50,840 nt of DNA from an uncultured bacterium. Lineage in GTDB: Bacteria; Actinomycetota; Actinomycetes; S36-B12. Below the pieces are notes generated by a model that was given only the letters and a program-made list of their open reading frames with translations, ran no database searches and was not told where the DNA came from. How positions within the stretch are numbered: position 1 is the first letter of the stretch; the number at the start of each line of letters is the position of its first letter. Of this stretch, positions 1 to 8,545 are shown piece by piece. The stretch lies in NCBI GenBank assembly GCA_903850745.1, contig CAINMH010000138.1:1-50840 (forward strand). The letters are read 5' to 3'. A program made the translations under genes and the position numbers.

Positions 1-1
1 C

Positions 2-769
2 AAAGTCCAAGGCATCTCGTTCTATGAACGCATCAACGAGATGGCTGAAGCATCCGTCGCCGAAGAGCGCCAAGCAGTGCAAGACGCAGGGCATGATCCG
101 GCGAGCGTGCGCACGATCAACCAATGCCGAGCAGATGTCTTGGTTGAGTTGGTCCTCAACGCCGGAAACATCACCTCGAATGGCAAGGGCCAGCAGGGTG
201 AGGCAACACACGAGACTGCCACTGCCGTTATCGGATGCGGTAACTCCTCTGCCCGTGTGAGTGTTGGTCTGCTGATCGACCTGCCAACTCTTCTCGCGCT
301 GCGTGACAACCCCGCGGAGCTACCCGGCTACGGACCACTTGATCCCGAACTTGCTCGAGCACTTGCTGCCGACAATGAATGGCGAAGATTTCTGCACGAT
401 CCGATAACCGGACAAATATTGGACCTCGGCCACACAAAATACGAACCCAGTCGAAAACTTCGAGAATTCATTCATGCCCGAGACCCCAAATGCACCTATC
501 CCGGATGCAACCATCAAGCGCGAAGATCCCAACTCGACCACATCACACCCTGGCCCCAAGGTCCAACCGACCGCCACAACCTGCACCCGTTATGCGTGCA
601 TCACCACAACTTGAAAACGCATGGCAATTGGCAGGTCACCCGCGACCACGATTCGGGCGAAACTACTTGGACCAGCCCTAGAGGTCTCAGAGCGATAGCA
701 CCACACCCTTACACGCCCACGCCCAAAATAGTCTCGCCCGACGAAAACGACGGACCACCACCGTTCTGA
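2..769 (+). CDS. DUF222/HNH endonuclease domain protein, 5'-truncated by window edge
   Basis: The reading frame is open from base 2, upstream of the first ATG of the ORF track, so the N-terminus lies outside the window and 255 residues are visible. The C-terminal third carries an HNH nuclease module: CTYPGC, then LDHITPW, then NLHPLCVHHHNLKTH. This has the paired Cys of a structural zinc site and the His/Asn/His catalytic core. The upstream part matches the DUF222 region that precedes HNH domains in the abundant actinobacterial 13E12-like family. Members occur in many copies per genome, some linked to mobile DNA, and their role is mostly unknown. Nothing next to it here suggests a mobile element. 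A DNA nuclease function is inferred from the motif only. Confidence 0.85.
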   Translation, partial: KVQGISFYERINEMAEASVAEERQAVQDAGHDPASVRTINQCRADVLVELVLNAGNITSNGKGQQGEATHETATAVIGCGNSSARVSVGLLIDLPTLLALRDNPAELPGYGPLDPELARALAADNEWRRFLHDPITGQILDLGHTKYEPSRKLREFIHARDPKCTYPGCNHQARRSQLDHITPWPQGPTDRHNLHPLCVHHHNLKTHGNWQVTRDHDSGETTWTSPRGLRAIAPHPYTPTPKIVSPDENDGPPPF

Positions 770-818
770 AATCTCGAGTCGCGTCGCCTCGTAGCCGCAC
801 CTTAGGTAGCGTGGGTAC

Positions 819-1787
819 ATGTTCGCTGTCTATGCAGATCACATTGATGCCGATAACCCGCTGAACGCACTCGTCGTGGGGGAGCGCCCCGAGCCCGAGG
901 TGCCCGATGGCTGGGTAGTGGTGGACGTCAAGGCCGCGAGCCTCAATCACCACGATCTGTGGTCGCTGAAGGGGGTGGGCATCACTGAAGACCGCATGCC
1001 AATGATCCTCGGCTGCGACGCGGCGGGGATCGCACCGGATGGTTCTGAAGTGATTCTGTACTCCGTCATAGCCGACGCCAAGGCGGGCAACGGGGACGAG
1101 ACACTTGACCCACGTCGGTCAATGCTCTCGGAGATCTATCCGGGCACCTTGGCCGCGCGCGTAGCCGTGCCGGCCACCAACTTGATCCCCAAGCCCGCCG
1201 AACTTACGTGGGCCGAGGCTGCTTGCTTGCCGACCGCATGGTTGACCGCTTATCGCATGCTTGCAACGCGTTCTGGGCTTAAGCCCGGAGACACCGTGCT
1301 GGTGCAAGGCGCTGGCGGCGGCGTCGCGACAGCATGCATCGTTTTAGGAAAGGCTCTGGGCTTTCGCGTCTGGGCCACCTCGCGTGATGAAGCCAAGCGC
1401 GCTCGTGCTCTCGAGCTTGGTGCTGATGCGGTGTTTGAGCCGGGTGCCAGATTGCCTGAGCGTGTTGATTCGGTCATGGAGACTGTGGGTGCTGCGACAT
1501 GGAGTCACACGCTGAAGTCACTCAGACCGGGCGGCACCGTGGTCATCTCGGGAGCAACGAGTGGACCCAACCCGCCCGCGGATCTTGCGCGCGTGTTCTT
1601 CCTGCAACTCAGCATCATCGGGTCAACGATGGGTACCATCGAAGAACTTCGCGCTCTGGTTGATTTGTGCGTCAAGACCGGAGTACGACCGCTGATCGAC
1701 AGTGAGCGGCCAATGGCTCAAGCGCGCGAGGCGTTCGAAGTGCTTGCCGGTGGAGACGTCTTCGGCAAACTCGTACTTACGTTGTAG
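819..1787 (+). CDS. Zinc-independent MDR-family quinone oxidoreductase/alcohol dehydrogenase
   Basis: This 322-residue medium-chain dehydrogenase/reductase is near the usual family length. The N-terminal GroES-like domain (about 1-115) contains AASLNHHDLWSLKG and LGCDAAG. The Rossmann domain follows, with VQGAGGGVATACIVLGKALG (about 165-185) for NAD(P)H binding. The Cys ligands of the structural zinc lobe are absent, which places it with quinone oxidoreductase or enoyl-reductase-like MDR enzymes rather than zinc alcohol dehydrogenases. The substrate cannot be read from sequence. The start ATG follows TTAGGTAGCGTGGGTAC, a weak Shine-Dalgarno sequence. Its 3' end overlaps the convergent MFS gene by 11 bases, so the two are separate transcription units. 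Confidence 0.85.
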   Translation: MFAVYADHIDADNPLNALVVGERPEPEVPDGWVVVDVKAASLNHHDLWSLKGVGITEDRMPMILGCDAAGIAPDGSEVILYSVIADAKAGNGDETLDPRRSMLSEIYPGTLAARVAVPATNLIPKPAELTWAEAACLPTAWLTAYRMLATRSGLKPGDTVLVQGAGGGVATACIVLGKALGFRVWATSRDEAKRARALELGADAVFEPGARLPERVDSVMETVGAATWSHTLKSLRPGGTVVISGATSGPNPPADLARVFFLQLSIIGSTMGTIEELRALVDLCVKTGVRPLIDSERPMAQAREAFEVLAGGDVFGKLVLTL

Positions 1788-3039
1788 CAACCTCTTCGCG
1801 ACCGTCCTCGGCAGGAGTGAGTTCACGGCGCAGCAACTGCGACAGCAGGCCAGCCACGAGACAGCCGCAGGCGATAATGAGGGCCCATAGAACGCCGCGC
1901 CCCGAACCGATGAGCGCACCAGTGAAAACTGGAGCAAGCATGGATCCCAATGACCATGTCAACGACTGTGCGGCGTTATAGCGTCCGCGTAGGTGATCGG
2001 GTGCAATCGCGTTGATGAGACTCGGGGCGGTAGGGCTCCACACAGTTTCGCCCAGAGCGAAAATGAGCGTGGCAATCAACAGAACAGTGATTGCTGCCCA
2101 GGTGGGAAACCCTGGCACGAGTGCCCCGAGGAACCACGAAGCAGCCCACAGCAACGCGGTGAGTCCAAGTAGTCGCACACGCGAGCGTCCGCGCAGCCAC
2201 TTAAGCACGAGCAACTGGCCCACGACAATAGTGAGTGTGTTGACGAGAAAGACGATGCCGATCAGGCGAGCGGAGAGTTGCGCGGTGTCGGTGATGAAGA
2301 TCGCGAGGCCAGCCTCCATCGAGCCATAGCCGCAGGTGATCAAGATGAGTGAAGCGAGTACGACTCCAAGCAGTCGTCGATCGCGCAGTGCGACGCTCCA
2401 GCCACCACGTACCTCAATGTCGTCCTTGTCCCGCGTGATGGGTCCACCGTGACGACGTAATGTGAGGATCACAACCCAGAAAATCAAGTACGTCGCCGCA
2501 TCAGCGAGATACAAGACCATAAACGTCTCTGGTCTAGACACATCGACGATCGATGCGCCGATAAGACCACCAAGACCCAGACCCAGATTAAGCATCATGA
2601 AGCTCACGGCGAATGCAGTCGAGCGCTGATGATCGGGGACGACCTGTGCGATGAAGGTGCTGAGTGGACCCCATACGCCGGATGCACCAAGTGCCATCAA
2701 GGTAGCCACTGCAAAAGTCTTTGCGGGGGAATCGACGAAACCCATGAGCCCAACGCCAGCTGACTCAAGAAGTAGCGCGACCAGGATCACCTTGCGTGGA
2801 CCGATGCGGTCGGTGATGGTGCCAACTGCCGGCGTGGCAGCTAAGCCGATAACGGCCATCCACGTCAACACGAGCGAAGCCGTGAGGATCGACAACGACC
2901 GCACCTGCGAGAGGTAGACGATCAGCAGCGACAAAGTCATGCCGCTGCCCACTGAGTCGAGAAGTCGTCCCAGCAACAGCACGCGCAAAGGTCCTCGCAC
3001 GACGGCGCGTACGTCCTTGAGGGCGCTGGTGGAAGTCAC
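1777..3039 (-). CDS. MFS transporter (drug-exporter-like)
   Basis: The product is a 420-residue hydrophobic protein with about 12 predicted membrane segments, the normal size for the major facilitator superfamily. The motif A-like loop between segments 2 and 3 reads GTITDRIGPRKVI, and a corresponding segment occurs in the second half. It resembles DHA1-type exporters, but no substrate can be assigned. The start is GTG at 3039. The upstream CGGGCGG is a poor ribosome site, and a TACCAT hexamer lies nearby, so a leaderless transcript is possible. It lies 21 bases downstream of the DUF6104 gene on the same strand and could be read through from kgd. The extreme C-terminus is polar and overlaps the convergent oxidoreductase gene. 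Confidence 0.85.
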   Translation of the reverse strand: MTSTSALKDVRAVVRGPLRVLLLGRLLDSVGSGMTLSLLIVYLSQVRSLSILTASLVLTWMAVIGLAATPAVGTITDRIGPRKVILVALLLESAGVGLMGFVDSPAKTFAVATLMALGASGVWGPLSTFIAQVVPDHQRSTAFAVSFMMLNLGLGLGGLIGASIVDVSRPETFMVLYLADAATYLIFWVVILTLRRHGGPITRDKDDIEVRGGWSVALRDRRLLGVVLASLILITCGYGSMEAGLAIFITDTAQLSARLIGIVFLVNTLTIVVGQLLVLKWLRGRSRVRLLGLTALLWAASWFLGALVPGFPTWAAITVLLIATLIFALGETVWSPTAPSLINAIAPDHLRGRYNAAQSLTWSLGSMLAPVFTGALIGSGRGVLWALIIACGCLVAGLLSQLLRRELTPAEDGREEVATT

Positions 3040-3060
3040 CCGCCCGATGGTAGCCCCCGG

Positions 3061-3243
3061 CTAGTCCTCGTCGGTGTCGTCATCGAGGCGGGCCAGCCAC
3101 GTGGCTAGGCGCTCGATGGGCACCTCAAACTCCGGATTGAGGTCCACAAAAGTGCGAAATTGGTCGGCGAGAACCTCGATAGTGACCTCTTCGTCACCAC
3201 GGCGCTTGACGAGTTCTTCTATGCCTCGGTCGGTGAAGTACAT
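3061..3243 (-). CDS. DUF6104 small protein next to kgd
   Basis: This is a 60-residue acidic protein beginning MYFTDRGIEELVKRRGDEE and ending in an Asp/Glu-rich tail, with no membrane segment or Cys cluster. It matches, from memory, the short actinobacterial family DUF6104, which is repeatedly found directly downstream of kgd. The start ATG is preceded by AAGGGGGCAC, a good ribosome site, and it begins 8 bases after the kgd stop, so co-translation with kgd is likely. The function is unknown. The conserved linkage suggests a role with Kgd, but this is inference from neighbourhood only. Confidence 0.75.
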   Translation of the reverse strand: MYFTDRGIEELVKRRGDEEVTIEVLADQFRTFVDLNPEFEVPIERLATWLARLDDDTDED

Positions 3244-3251
3244 GTGCCCCC

Positions 3252-6200
3252 TTAGATCCGGAAAGCAGCCTCAACGAGAGCAGCCTGCTCAACGTCGTGA
3301 CGATGATGGGCACCCACTGCCGGCGAAGAAGAAGCCGGACGCGAGACAACGCGCAACGGGCGATCAAGTAGCGGCGGCAAATTGACCGCGAAGAAGCTCG
3401 CGGCACCTTGATTTGCTGGCTCTTCTTGCACCCACACCAATTCGGCACCGGGATAGTCGGCCAGTACCTTCGGCAACGTGCGCGTCGCTATCGGGTAGAG
3501 CCGCTCCATGCGAACGATGGCCACGTCAGTGCGACCGGTGCGCTCGCGCTCGGCAGCGAGGTCGTAGTAGACCTTGCCGGCGCACATCAATACGCGACGA
3601 ACCCCTTCCTTCGCGACGGTGGTGTCGGGAAGGATCGGGCGGAATGTGCCCTGGGTGAAGTCCTCAAGTGGTGAACTCGCTTGCTTTGCACGCAGAAGTG
3701 ACTTCGGCGTGAAGATGACGAGTGGGCGTGTGAGTTTGGAGTAGACCTGCCAACGCAGCAGATGGAAGTACGACGCTGGGTTAGAGGGCATCGCAACCGT
3801 CATATTGTCCTGAGCGCACAACTGCAAGAAGCGCTCGACGCGTGCAGACGAATGATCAGGACCCTGACCCTCGAAGCCGTGGGGGAGCAGCAGTGTGACC
3901 GCTGAGCGCTGGTTCCACTTTTGCTCACCTGCGGAAATGAACTCGTCGATGATTGTCTGCGCGCCATTGACGAAATCGCCGAACTGCGCCTCCCACATGA
4001 CGAGTACGTCGGGTCGCGCAACGGAGTAGCCGTATTCGAAGCCGAGAACTGCGAATTCGCTCAGGAGTGAGTCGTAGACCCACAATTTCGATCCATCGCG
4101 GTAGCACTGCTTCAGTGGCTTGTACTGCCAGCCCGTCGCCTTGTCCACTATGACTGCGTGGCGGTGACCGAAGGTGCCACGACGTGAATCCTGACCCGAG
4201 AGGCGAACACTGCGACCGTCGAGTAGGAGCGAGCCGAAGGCAAGCGCCTCGCCCGTGCCCCAGTCGATCTGGTCGTCTTGGATCATCTGCGCGCGGCGTT
4301 GCAGCTGCGGCGCGAGTCGGGGGTGCACGGTGAAGCCTTCCGGCATTTCGAGCTGGGTACGGATGACCTCGTCGACTGCTTCGCGGGTGATGCCCGTGGG
4401 CACCTCCCATGAAGGTGCCTGTGGTTCCAGAGTGCTCTGGCCGTCGCGTACGACCTCAGCGGAGCTGTGGCTGAAGTCCTCACCCGCAGGTTGATGTGTC
4501 GCTTGGAAGATTCCCTCGAGCTGCTCTTGGAAGTGCTTGAGTGCATTCTCGGCTTCTTCGAGTGTGATGTCGCCGCGGCCGATCAGCGCTTCGGTGTAGT
4601 GCTTGCGTGTGGAACGCTTGGCGTCGATCAACTCATACATCTTCGGCTGAGTCAGCGAGGGATCATCTGCCTCGTTGTGGCCTCGGCGTCTGTAAGACAC
4701 TAGGTCGATGACGACGTCCTTGCCGAACGTCTGCCGGAACTCAAAGGCGAGTTCGGCAACTCGTACAACGGCCTCAGGGTCATCGCCGTTCACATGGAAG
4801 ATCGGCACCTGAATTATATGAGCCACGTCAGTCGGGTAGACAGACGAGCGGCTGTATCGCGGCGATGTGGTGAAGCCCACCTGGTTGTTGACGACGATGT
4901 GAATCGTGCCGCCCGTGCGGTAGCCCTGCAGTTGTGACATCTGCAAGGTCTCTTGCACGATGCCCTGACCGGCGAACGACGCATCGCCATGCATGAGGAT
5001 CGGCAAGATAGACGACATCTCGTCCTTGGGCAGCTGATCCTGCTTGGCCCGCACGATGCCCTCGAGAACGGGATTGACCGCCTCTAGGTGCGAGGGGTTG
5101 GCCGCGAGATAGACCTTCGTGGTTGCGCCGTCTTGTGCAGTGAAAGTACCGCTGGTGCCGAGGTGGTACTTCACGTCGCCGGAGCCCTGTACGGACTCTT
5201 CGCCGTAATGGCCCTCGAACTCTTGGAAGATCTGGGCGTAAGACTTGCCTGCCACGTTTGCGAGCACATTGAGGCGTCCGCGATGCGGCATGCCGATCGC
5301 AACCTCAGAAACGTTCTTGTGCGCAGATGCTGTGAGGATCTGATCGAGCAGCGGGATGAGTGATTCGCTGCCCTCGAGGGAGAAACGCTTTTGCCCCACG
5401 TACTTTGTTTGCAGGAATGACTCGAAGGCCTCTGCTTCATTAAGCTTGTGCAGGATTCGAAGCTGCTCGTCGCGATCGACCTTGCGGTGGGGCACCTCAA
5501 CTCGGTCTTGAATCCACTTACGCTGATCGGGATCTTGAATGTGCATGTATTCGATGCCGACAGAGCGTGTGTAAGAGTCGCGCAGCACACCGAGAATGTC
5601 ACGCAGTTTCATTAGCGGCTTGCCAGCGAAGCCGCCAGTCGCAAACTCGCGATCGAGGTCCCAGAGGGTCAGATTGTGGGTCAGGACGTCGAGATCTGGA
5701 TGCGCACGCTGCTTGTATTCGAGTGGATCGGTGTCGGCCATGAGATGGCCACGAACACGGTAGGCATGGATGACTTGCTGCACTCGGACGTTCTTGTCGA
5801 GGTCTGTTTCGTGTGAGGCCGAGATGTCGTGCGCCCAGCGAATCGGCTCGTAGGGAACGCGAAGCGACTTAAAGATGTCGTCGTAGAAACCGTCCTCGCC
5901 GAGCAGGAGGGCGTGGACCCGCGCCAGAAAGTCACCGGACTGAGCGCCCTGGATGATGCGATGGTCGTAGGTCGACGTCAGCGTGAGGATCTTCGACACG
6001 GCATTGCGCACAATTGACTCCGCGGAGGCACCCTGCCATTCGGCTGGGTATTCAAGTGCGCCAGCACCGATGATGCAGCCTTGGCCCTGCATGAGCCTCG
6101 GTACAGAGTGAACGGTGCCGATGGTGCCGGGATTGGTGAGGCTGATCGTGGTGCCTACGAAATCATCGACCCCGAGTTTGTTGTTGCGTGCCCGGCGGAC

Positions 6201-6854
6201 AAGATCCTCGTAGGTGGCGTGGAACATTGCGAAGTCCATGGTCTCAGCGGCTTTGATGCTGGGCACCATCAACGTGCGCGATCCATCAGGCTTTTGTAGG
6301 TCGATCGCAAGACCGAAGTTCACATGCGGGGGAGTGACCACGGTGGGCTTGCCGTCGATCTCGGCGAATGAGTTGTTCATTGCCGGCTGCGCTGCGATTG
6401 CCTTGACGATTGCGTAACCGATGATGTGCGTGAACGACACCTTGCCGCCGCGACCGCGGGCGAGATGACGATTGATCACGTTGCGGTTGTCGGTGAGAAG
6501 TTTTGCGGGCACCGCACGAACGCTGGTGGCCGTTGGCACGCCGAGGCTGGCTTCCATGTTGTCCACGAGTCGCGCAGCGGGGCCGCGCATCACGGTGGTT
6601 GTCGCCTCTGCGGGTGCAGACGTGGGTGCAGTGACCGGCGCGGCGACGGGGGTCGCGGCAGCAGGAGCGGCTGCAGGCACTGGCGCGATAACTTTGGCGA
6701 CCATCGTCGCGTCACCTGGGACGTAGTCGGTAAAGAAGTCCCACCACGCCGGATCCACGCTATTGCGATCGGCGAGGAATTGCTGGTAGATCTCGTCTAC
6801 GAGCCATTCATTGGGTCCGAAGGTGGAAAGCCTGTCCGCAGCATCAGAAGTCAC
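3252..6854 (-). CDS. kgd: Multifunctional 2-oxoglutarate decarboxylase/dehydrogenase E1 with fused E2-type succinyltransferase domain
   Basis: This 1200-residue fusion is typical of mycobacteria and corynebacteria (Kgd/OdhA). A short N-terminal E1-type segment (STFGPNEWLVDEIYQQF) is followed by an Ala/Pro linker (about 57-85). An E2-like catalytic domain (about 90-320) then carries the acyltransferase motif YDHRIIQGAQSGDFL with His298. No lipoyl domain is present. The rest is the ThDP-dependent E1 core, including GMPHRGRLNVLANV, HGDASFAGQGIVQETL and IVVNNQVGFTTSPRYS for ThDP/Mg. It decarboxylates 2-oxoglutarate in the TCA cycle, working with E2p and E3 encoded elsewhere. The start is GTG with TAGTCT seven bases upstream and no Shine-Dalgarno, which suggests a leaderless mRNA. 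The DUF6104 gene follows directly. Confidence 0.97.
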   Translation of the reverse strand: MTSDAADRLSTFGPNEWLVDEIYQQFLADRNSVDPAWWDFFTDYVPGDATMVAKVIAPVPAAAPAAATPVAAPVTAPTSAPAEATTTVMRGPAARLVDNMEASLGVPTATSVRAVPAKLLTDNRNVINRHLARGRGGKVSFTHIIGYAIVKAIAAQPAMNNSFAEIDGKPTVVTPPHVNFGLAIDLQKPDGSRTLMVPSIKAAETMDFAMFHATYEDLVRRARNNKLGVDDFVGTTISLTNPGTIGTVHSVPRLMQGQGCIIGAGALEYPAEWQGASAESIVRNAVSKILTLTSTYDHRIIQGAQSGDFLARVHALLLGEDGFYDDIFKSLRVPYEPIRWAHDISASHETDLDKNVRVQQVIHAYRVRGHLMADTDPLEYKQRAHPDLDVLTHNLTLWDLDREFATGGFAGKPLMKLRDILGVLRDSYTRSVGIEYMHIQDPDQRKWIQDRVEVPHRKVDRDEQLRILHKLNEAEAFESFLQTKYVGQKRFSLEGSESLIPLLDQILTASAHKNVSEVAIGMPHRGRLNVLANVAGKSYAQIFQEFEGHYGEESVQGSGDVKYHLGTSGTFTAQDGATTKVYLAANPSHLEAVNPVLEGIVRAKQDQLPKDEMSSILPILMHGDASFAGQGIVQETLQMSQLQGYRTGGTIHIVVNNQVGFTTSPRYSRSSVYPTDVAHIIQVPIFHVNGDDPEAVVRVAELAFEFRQTFGKDVVIDLVSYRRRGHNEADDPSLTQPKMYELIDAKRSTRKHYTEALIGRGDITLEEAENALKHFQEQLEGIFQATHQPAGEDFSHSSAEVVRDGQSTLEPQAPSWEVPTGITREAVDEVIRTQLEMPEGFTVHPRLAPQLQRRAQMIQDDQIDWGTGEALAFGSLLLDGRSVRLSGQDSRRGTFGHRHAVIVDKATGWQYKPLKQCYRDGSKLWVYDSLLSEFAVLGFEYGYSVARPDVLVMWEAQFGDFVNGAQTIIDEFISAGEQKWNQRSAVTLLLPHGFEGQGPDHSSARVERFLQLCAQDNMTVAMPSNPASYFHLLRWQVYSKLTRPLVIFTPKSLLRAKQASSPLEDFTQGTFRPILPDTTVAKEGVRRVLMCAGKVYYDLAAERERTGRTDVAIVRMERLYPIATRTLPKVLADYPGAELVWVQEEPANQGAASFFAVNLPPLLDRPLRVVSRPASSSPAVGAHHRHDVEQAALVEAAFRI

Positions 6855-6866
6855 GGGATAAGACTA
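6855..6866 (-). promoter_or_regulatory. Putative -10 element for leaderless kgd transcript
   Basis: Reading the minus strand, TAGTCT (6866-6861) is followed by six bases and then the GTG start of kgd. That places the expected transcription start on the first base of the codon. No ribosome-binding sequence lies before the GTG. No convincing -35 is seen. Leaderless messages are common in actinomycetes; this is a prediction from spacing alone. Confidence 0.4.
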
Positions 6867-6968
6867 ATCGCGGCTTCCCGGATCGCTCATGCGGCGGTCA
6901 CGGGAGCGACCGAAGTATTGCGTGGGTCACATCTCTGGCGCAAAAGTCCTGCTGGTGGCGCTCGTTGC

Positions 6969-7811
6969 CTACCAGACGTAGAAACCGCGGCCAGTCTTGC
7001 GACCTAGGTGGCCCTCTGCGACCAGGTCCCTGAGGATCTGTGGAGGCGCGAACCGTGGGCCGAGTTGTGACTCTAGATACTCCGCAATCGCCAATCGCAC
7101 GTCGAGACCCACGACATCTGTGGTGCGGAGCGGACCCATGGGGTGTTTATAGCCCAGCGTCATTGCCGTGTCGATGTCCTCCGCCGAAGCCACACCTTCC
7201 TCGACCATTCGCATGGCCTCAAGTGCCAGCCCGACGCCGAGCCGAGAAGATGCAAAGCCAGGGGAGTCGGTCACCTGAATGGGAGTCTTGCCCAAATCTG
7301 TCGTCCAGTCCCGCGCGAGCGCGACAAGCTCGGGCGAGGTCTGCGCGCCCACGACGATCTCGATAAGAGAACTCGCGGGGACAGGATTGAAGAAGTGCAG
7401 GCCAATGAGTCGCTCAGGCGCAGACAACGACTCGGCGATGCCATTGAGGGACAGGCTTGACGTGTTTGTGCCCAGCCACGCGTCGGGAACGACCTCCTGA
7501 ACACTGCGTAGCACGGCACGCTTCAACTCGAGAACCTCGGGGACGGCCTCGATGACGAGGGAGCAGCCCGCTAGACCCGCAGATTCGGTCACTACTGTGA
7601 GTCGGGCGGTTATTGCTGCAACTGTCTCGGAAAGCCCGCCACGCTTGTCCGCTTGCGCAAGGGATGCAGCGACTCGCTCGAGCGCGGCGGCGGCAGTTTC
7701 TGCTGTGGACTCGACGATGACGACCTTCGATCCGCCGATGAGGAAGGAATGGGCAATACCTGCACCCATTCGACCGCCGCCGTAAACACCAACCTGCGCT
7801 GGGAGCGTCAT
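6969..7811 (-). CDS. 3-hydroxyacyl-CoA dehydrogenase (PaaH/FadB2/Hbd-like)
   Basis: This is a 280-residue, single-function member of the family, which usually has about 285 residues. The N-terminal Rossmann fold begins VGVYGGGRMGAGIAHSFLIGG for NAD binding. The catalytic His lies in LIGLHFFNPVPASSLIEI (about 140), followed by DSPGFASSRLG. The C-terminal dimerisation domain has GYKHPMGPLRTTDVVGLDV. It oxidises L-3-hydroxyacyl-CoA to 3-ketoacyl-CoA. The start codon overlaps the stop of the enoyl-CoA hydratase gene in ATGA, so translation is coupled. It is the last gene of the acyl-CoA dehydrogenase, thiolase, hydratase, dehydrogenase run. The name hbd or paaH would be a guess, so no symbol is given. 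Confidence 0.93.
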   Translation of the reverse strand: MTLPAQVGVYGGGRMGAGIAHSFLIGGSKVVIVESTAETAAAALERVAASLAQADKRGGLSETVAAITARLTVVTESAGLAGCSLVIEAVPEVLELKRAVLRSVQEVVPDAWLGTNTSSLSLNGIAESLSAPERLIGLHFFNPVPASSLIEIVVGAQTSPELVALARDWTTDLGKTPIQVTDSPGFASSRLGVGLALEAMRMVEEGVASAEDIDTAMTLGYKHPMGPLRTTDVVGLDVRLAIAEYLESQLGPRFAPPQILRDLVAEGHLGRKTGRGFYVW

Positions 7812-8545
7812 CGCTTCTTCCTCTCCAGAAAGGCCGTCATGCGTTCGTACTTCTCTTCGGTTTCGAATAGGACTGCTTGAGCGAGATCGTCAATGAACGG
7901 GTGCGCTTCCGCCGGGGCGTGGAAGACCGCCTTCGTGAGGCGCACTGCAAGGGGGACCTGCCCGGCGATTCGATCGGCCCACCGGTGACCGGCTTCGAGT
8001 AGGTGCTCAGGCTCGACGACTTCGCTAAGCAGGTGCACATCCAGCGCTTCGTCAGCCGTGAGCATCCGACCGGCGAGCAATATCTCCTTGGCCACTGCCT
8101 CACCTACAAGTTCCTTCAGACGCCACGTAGCGCCAGCAGCGGCAAGAATCCCGAGCCCTGGCTCCGGATTACCGATGCGCGTTCGCGTCGAACCGAGACG
8201 AAAGTCGCAGGCGTACGCAAGTTCGGCACCACCACCAATCGCGAATCCATCCAGAAGTGCGATTGAGGGCATAGGGAGGTGACGGATTCGATCGAACACA
8301 CTTGAGTTGATGCCCTTCAGTGCGTCACTACGGCGTCGCTCTCGAAGTTGAGCGATGTCAGCGCCGGCCGCAAAGAATCCCTCGCCTCCGCAGAGCAGAA
8401 GAGTCTTTGGGTTGCTTTCGAGAGATGCGCACAACGCGTGCAAATCGTCAACCATGGACTGGTCGATTGCATTGCGTGCCTCTGGTCGATCGAGTTGCGC
8501 GATGACGCGGTCTTCGCGCTCTTCGATCCTGACAGCGGCGGTCAT
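7808..8545 (-). CDS. Enoyl-CoA hydratase/isomerase family protein
   Basis: The ORF track extends this frame to 8746, but that extension lies inside the thiolase gene and is low-complexity and Arg/Cys-rich. The true start is the ATG at 8545, whose ATGA overlaps the thiolase stop, giving 245 residues. It has the crotonase fold: ALLDGFAIGGGAELAYACDF forms the oxyanion-hole segment, and GEGFFAAGADIAQL the other oxyanion residue region. The second Glu position sits in RTRIGNPEPGLGILAAAGAT, matching hydratases. It hydrates trans-2-enoyl-CoA within the beta-oxidation operon. An isomerase role within the same fold cannot be excluded. Confidence 0.92.
   Translation of the reverse strand: MTAAVRIEEREDRVIAQLDRPEARNAIDQSMVDDLHALCASLESNPKTLLLCGGEGFFAAGADIAQLRERRRSDALKGINSSVFDRIRHLPMPSIALLDGFAIGGGAELAYACDFRLGSTRTRIGNPEPGLGILAAAGATWRLKELVGEAVAKEILLAGRMLTADEALDVHLLSEVVEPEHLLEAGHRWADRIAGQVPLAVRLTKAVFHAPAEAHPFIDDLAQAVLFETEEKYERMTAFLERKKR

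Noticed and set aside
6426-7007. 193-residue plus-strand ORF
   Set aside because: It is antisense to the N-terminal part of kgd, rich in Arg/Gly/His from reversed Ala/Pro codons, with no family pattern. It is a shadow of a certain gene.
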